From the NCBI GenBank assembly GCA_018224485.1, contig JAGTVE010000011.1, positions 1 through 26,442 on the forward strand: a DNA stretch of 26,442 bases. Direction: 5' to 3'. This DNA comes from Thioalkalivibrio sp. (GTDB lineage: Bacteria; Pseudomonadota; Gammaproteobacteria; Ectothiorhodospirales; Ectothiorhodospiraceae). The translations under genes were made by a program, and so were the position numbers. The notes beneath the pieces were generated by a model. That model worked only from the letters and a program-made list of their open reading frames with translations. It had not been told where the DNA came from and searched no databases. This document shows positions 25,732 to 26,442 of the stretch, piece after piece; position 1 is the first letter of the stretch; every line of letters starts with the position of its first letter.

Positions 25732-26417
25732 CGACGGTCCTCGCGATCGACGGGCCGGGCGGTGCCGGGAAGGGAACGGTCAGCAAGCGACTGGCGGAAT
25801 CCCTCGGCTGGCACCTGCTGGACAGCGGTGCGCTTTACCGGCTGGTGGGGATTGCGGCGCGCAAACGCGGTGTCGACTTTGCAAATGTGGCACAACTTAC
25901 GGATATTGCGCGAGATCTTGACGTTGAATTCCGTGTCGCGGAGGCGGGAGAGCTGGTGCGGACATGGCTCGAAGGCGAACAGATCGACCATCTTCTGCGC
26001 ACGGAGACCGCGGGAAGCGATGCCTCAGTCGTGGCGGCGATCCCCGAGGTGAGAGCGGCGCTGCTGCAGCGGCAGCGTGATTTTGCGGTCCCGCCGGGCC
26101 TGGTCGCGGACGGCCGCGACATGGGGACGGTGGTGTTTCCCGATGCGGATCTGAAGGTGTTTTTGACCGCCTCCGCGGAAGAACGCGCACACCGGCGTTA
26201 CAAGCAGTTGAAGGAACAAGGACTTAGTGCTAACCTTCGCGCCCTTCGGGAAGAGTTGCAGGCCCGTGACCGCCGGGATTCCGAGCGCGCGGCAGCTCCG
26301 CTGAAGCCGGCACCGGACGCCTGGGTCCTCGATACCACCGGAATCGGCATTGACGAGGTGGTGGCGATGATCCGGGAACGGATCGCCGGCATTCTCTCAT
26401 CCGGTGAATCGAAGTGA
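25728..26417 (+). CDS. cmk: Cytidylate kinase
   Basis: The 229-residue protein is a P-loop nucleoside monophosphate kinase with Walker A GPGGAGKGT at 9-17 (Lys15), LLDSGALYR near 30-38 binding the nucleotide, DGRDMGTVVFPDADLKVFLTAS in the core, and RDRRDSERAAAPL near the lid. It phosphorylates CMP and dCMP with ATP. Length and sequence match E. coli Cmk (227). The ATG overlaps the aroA stop as ATGA. Codons around 25860-25930 and 26200-26235 are noticeably less GC-rich than elsewhere. In many Proteobacteria rpsA follows; only 25 bases remain after the stop here. Confidence 0.96.
   Translation: MTTVLAIDGPGGAGKGTVSKRLAESLGWHLLDSGALYRLVGIAARKRGVDFANVAQLTDIARDLDVEFRVAEAGELVRTWLEGEQIDHLLRTETAGSDASVVAAIPEVRAALLQRQRDFAVPPGLVADGRDMGTVVFPDADLKVFLTASAEERAHRRYKQLKEQGLSANLRALREELQARDRRDSERAAAPLKPAPDAWVLDTTGIGIDEVVAMIRERIAGILSSGESK
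26208..26236 (+). promoter_or_regulatory. Candidate promoter inside cmk for a downstream gene (expected rpsA)
   Basis: TTGAAG (26208-26213) is followed after 17 bases by TAACCT (26231-26236), with TGC just before the second hexamer as an extended -10. The stretch is locally AT-richer than its neighbours. In E. coli rpsA is read partly from promoters within the upstream cmk region. The match is moderate and the downstream gene is outside the window. Confidence 0.25.
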
Positions 26418-26442
26418 AGATATACGACGCCTTGTTTACGCA

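Overview
This 26.4 kb window is a gene-dense, high-GC stretch of chromosome. Its gene families and gene order point to a gammaproteobacterium, and by overall arrangement perhaps a member of the Chromatiales/Ectothiorhodospiraceae. That placement is an inference from synteny and GC only. The strongest pointers are the block mtnA-gyrA-serC-(serA)-pheA-hisC-tyrA-aroA-cmk, the mfd-csiV pair, the lolC/E-lolD pair, and rluC followed by a HAD phosphatase and a short SppA. I see no tRNA or rRNA genes, insertion sequences, phage genes or CRISPR arrays. No stretch longer than about 140 bases lacks a gene.

Layout. Bases 1-201 are the C-terminal end of an EAL-domain cyclic-di-GMP protein. Bases 294-3019 hold three plus-strand genes: 23S rRNA pseudouridine synthase RluC, a HAD phosphatase overlapping it, and a membrane-anchored S49 protease. 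A pair of inverted REP-like repeats fills the convergent gap that follows. Bases 3129-9986 are all on the minus strand. Read in their own direction they are a small secreted protein of unknown function, agmatine deiminase (aguA), N-carbamoylputrescine amidase (aguB), a DUF2892 membrane protein, the transcription-repair coupling factor Mfd, and the CsiV-family periplasmic protein. Bases 10124-12056 are the lipoprotein-releasing ABC transporter (one LolC/E-type permease plus LolD). A DUF2062 membrane protein on the minus strand is divergent from comEC (DNA-uptake channel). From 15201 to 26417 the plus strand carries mtnA, gyrA, serC, serA, pheA, hisC, tyrA, aroA and cmk. The window ends 25 bases after cmk, where rpsA is expected.

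How the genes work together. AguA and AguB convert agmatine to putrescine in two steps. SerA and SerC are consecutive steps of serine synthesis. AroA makes the precursor of chorismate, PheA and TyrA divide chorismate/prephenate between phenylalanine and tyrosine, and the HisC-family enzyme may supply aminotransferase activity to both the histidine and aromatic pathways. From gyrA to cmk almost every junction is a start/stop overlap or a gap of a few bases. The one real gap is 74 bases before hisC.

I found no convincing undescribed defence or mobile system; this is core genome. The items most worth a second look are: -10-like hexamers ending exactly 6 bases before the start codons of three genes that lack Shine-Dalgarno sequences (possible leaderless transcripts); the paired inverted repeats at 3028-3103; an AroA carrying all four class II EPSP-synthase motifs; a Tat-like signal peptide on CsiV; and an uncharacterised small secreted protein that overlaps aguA.
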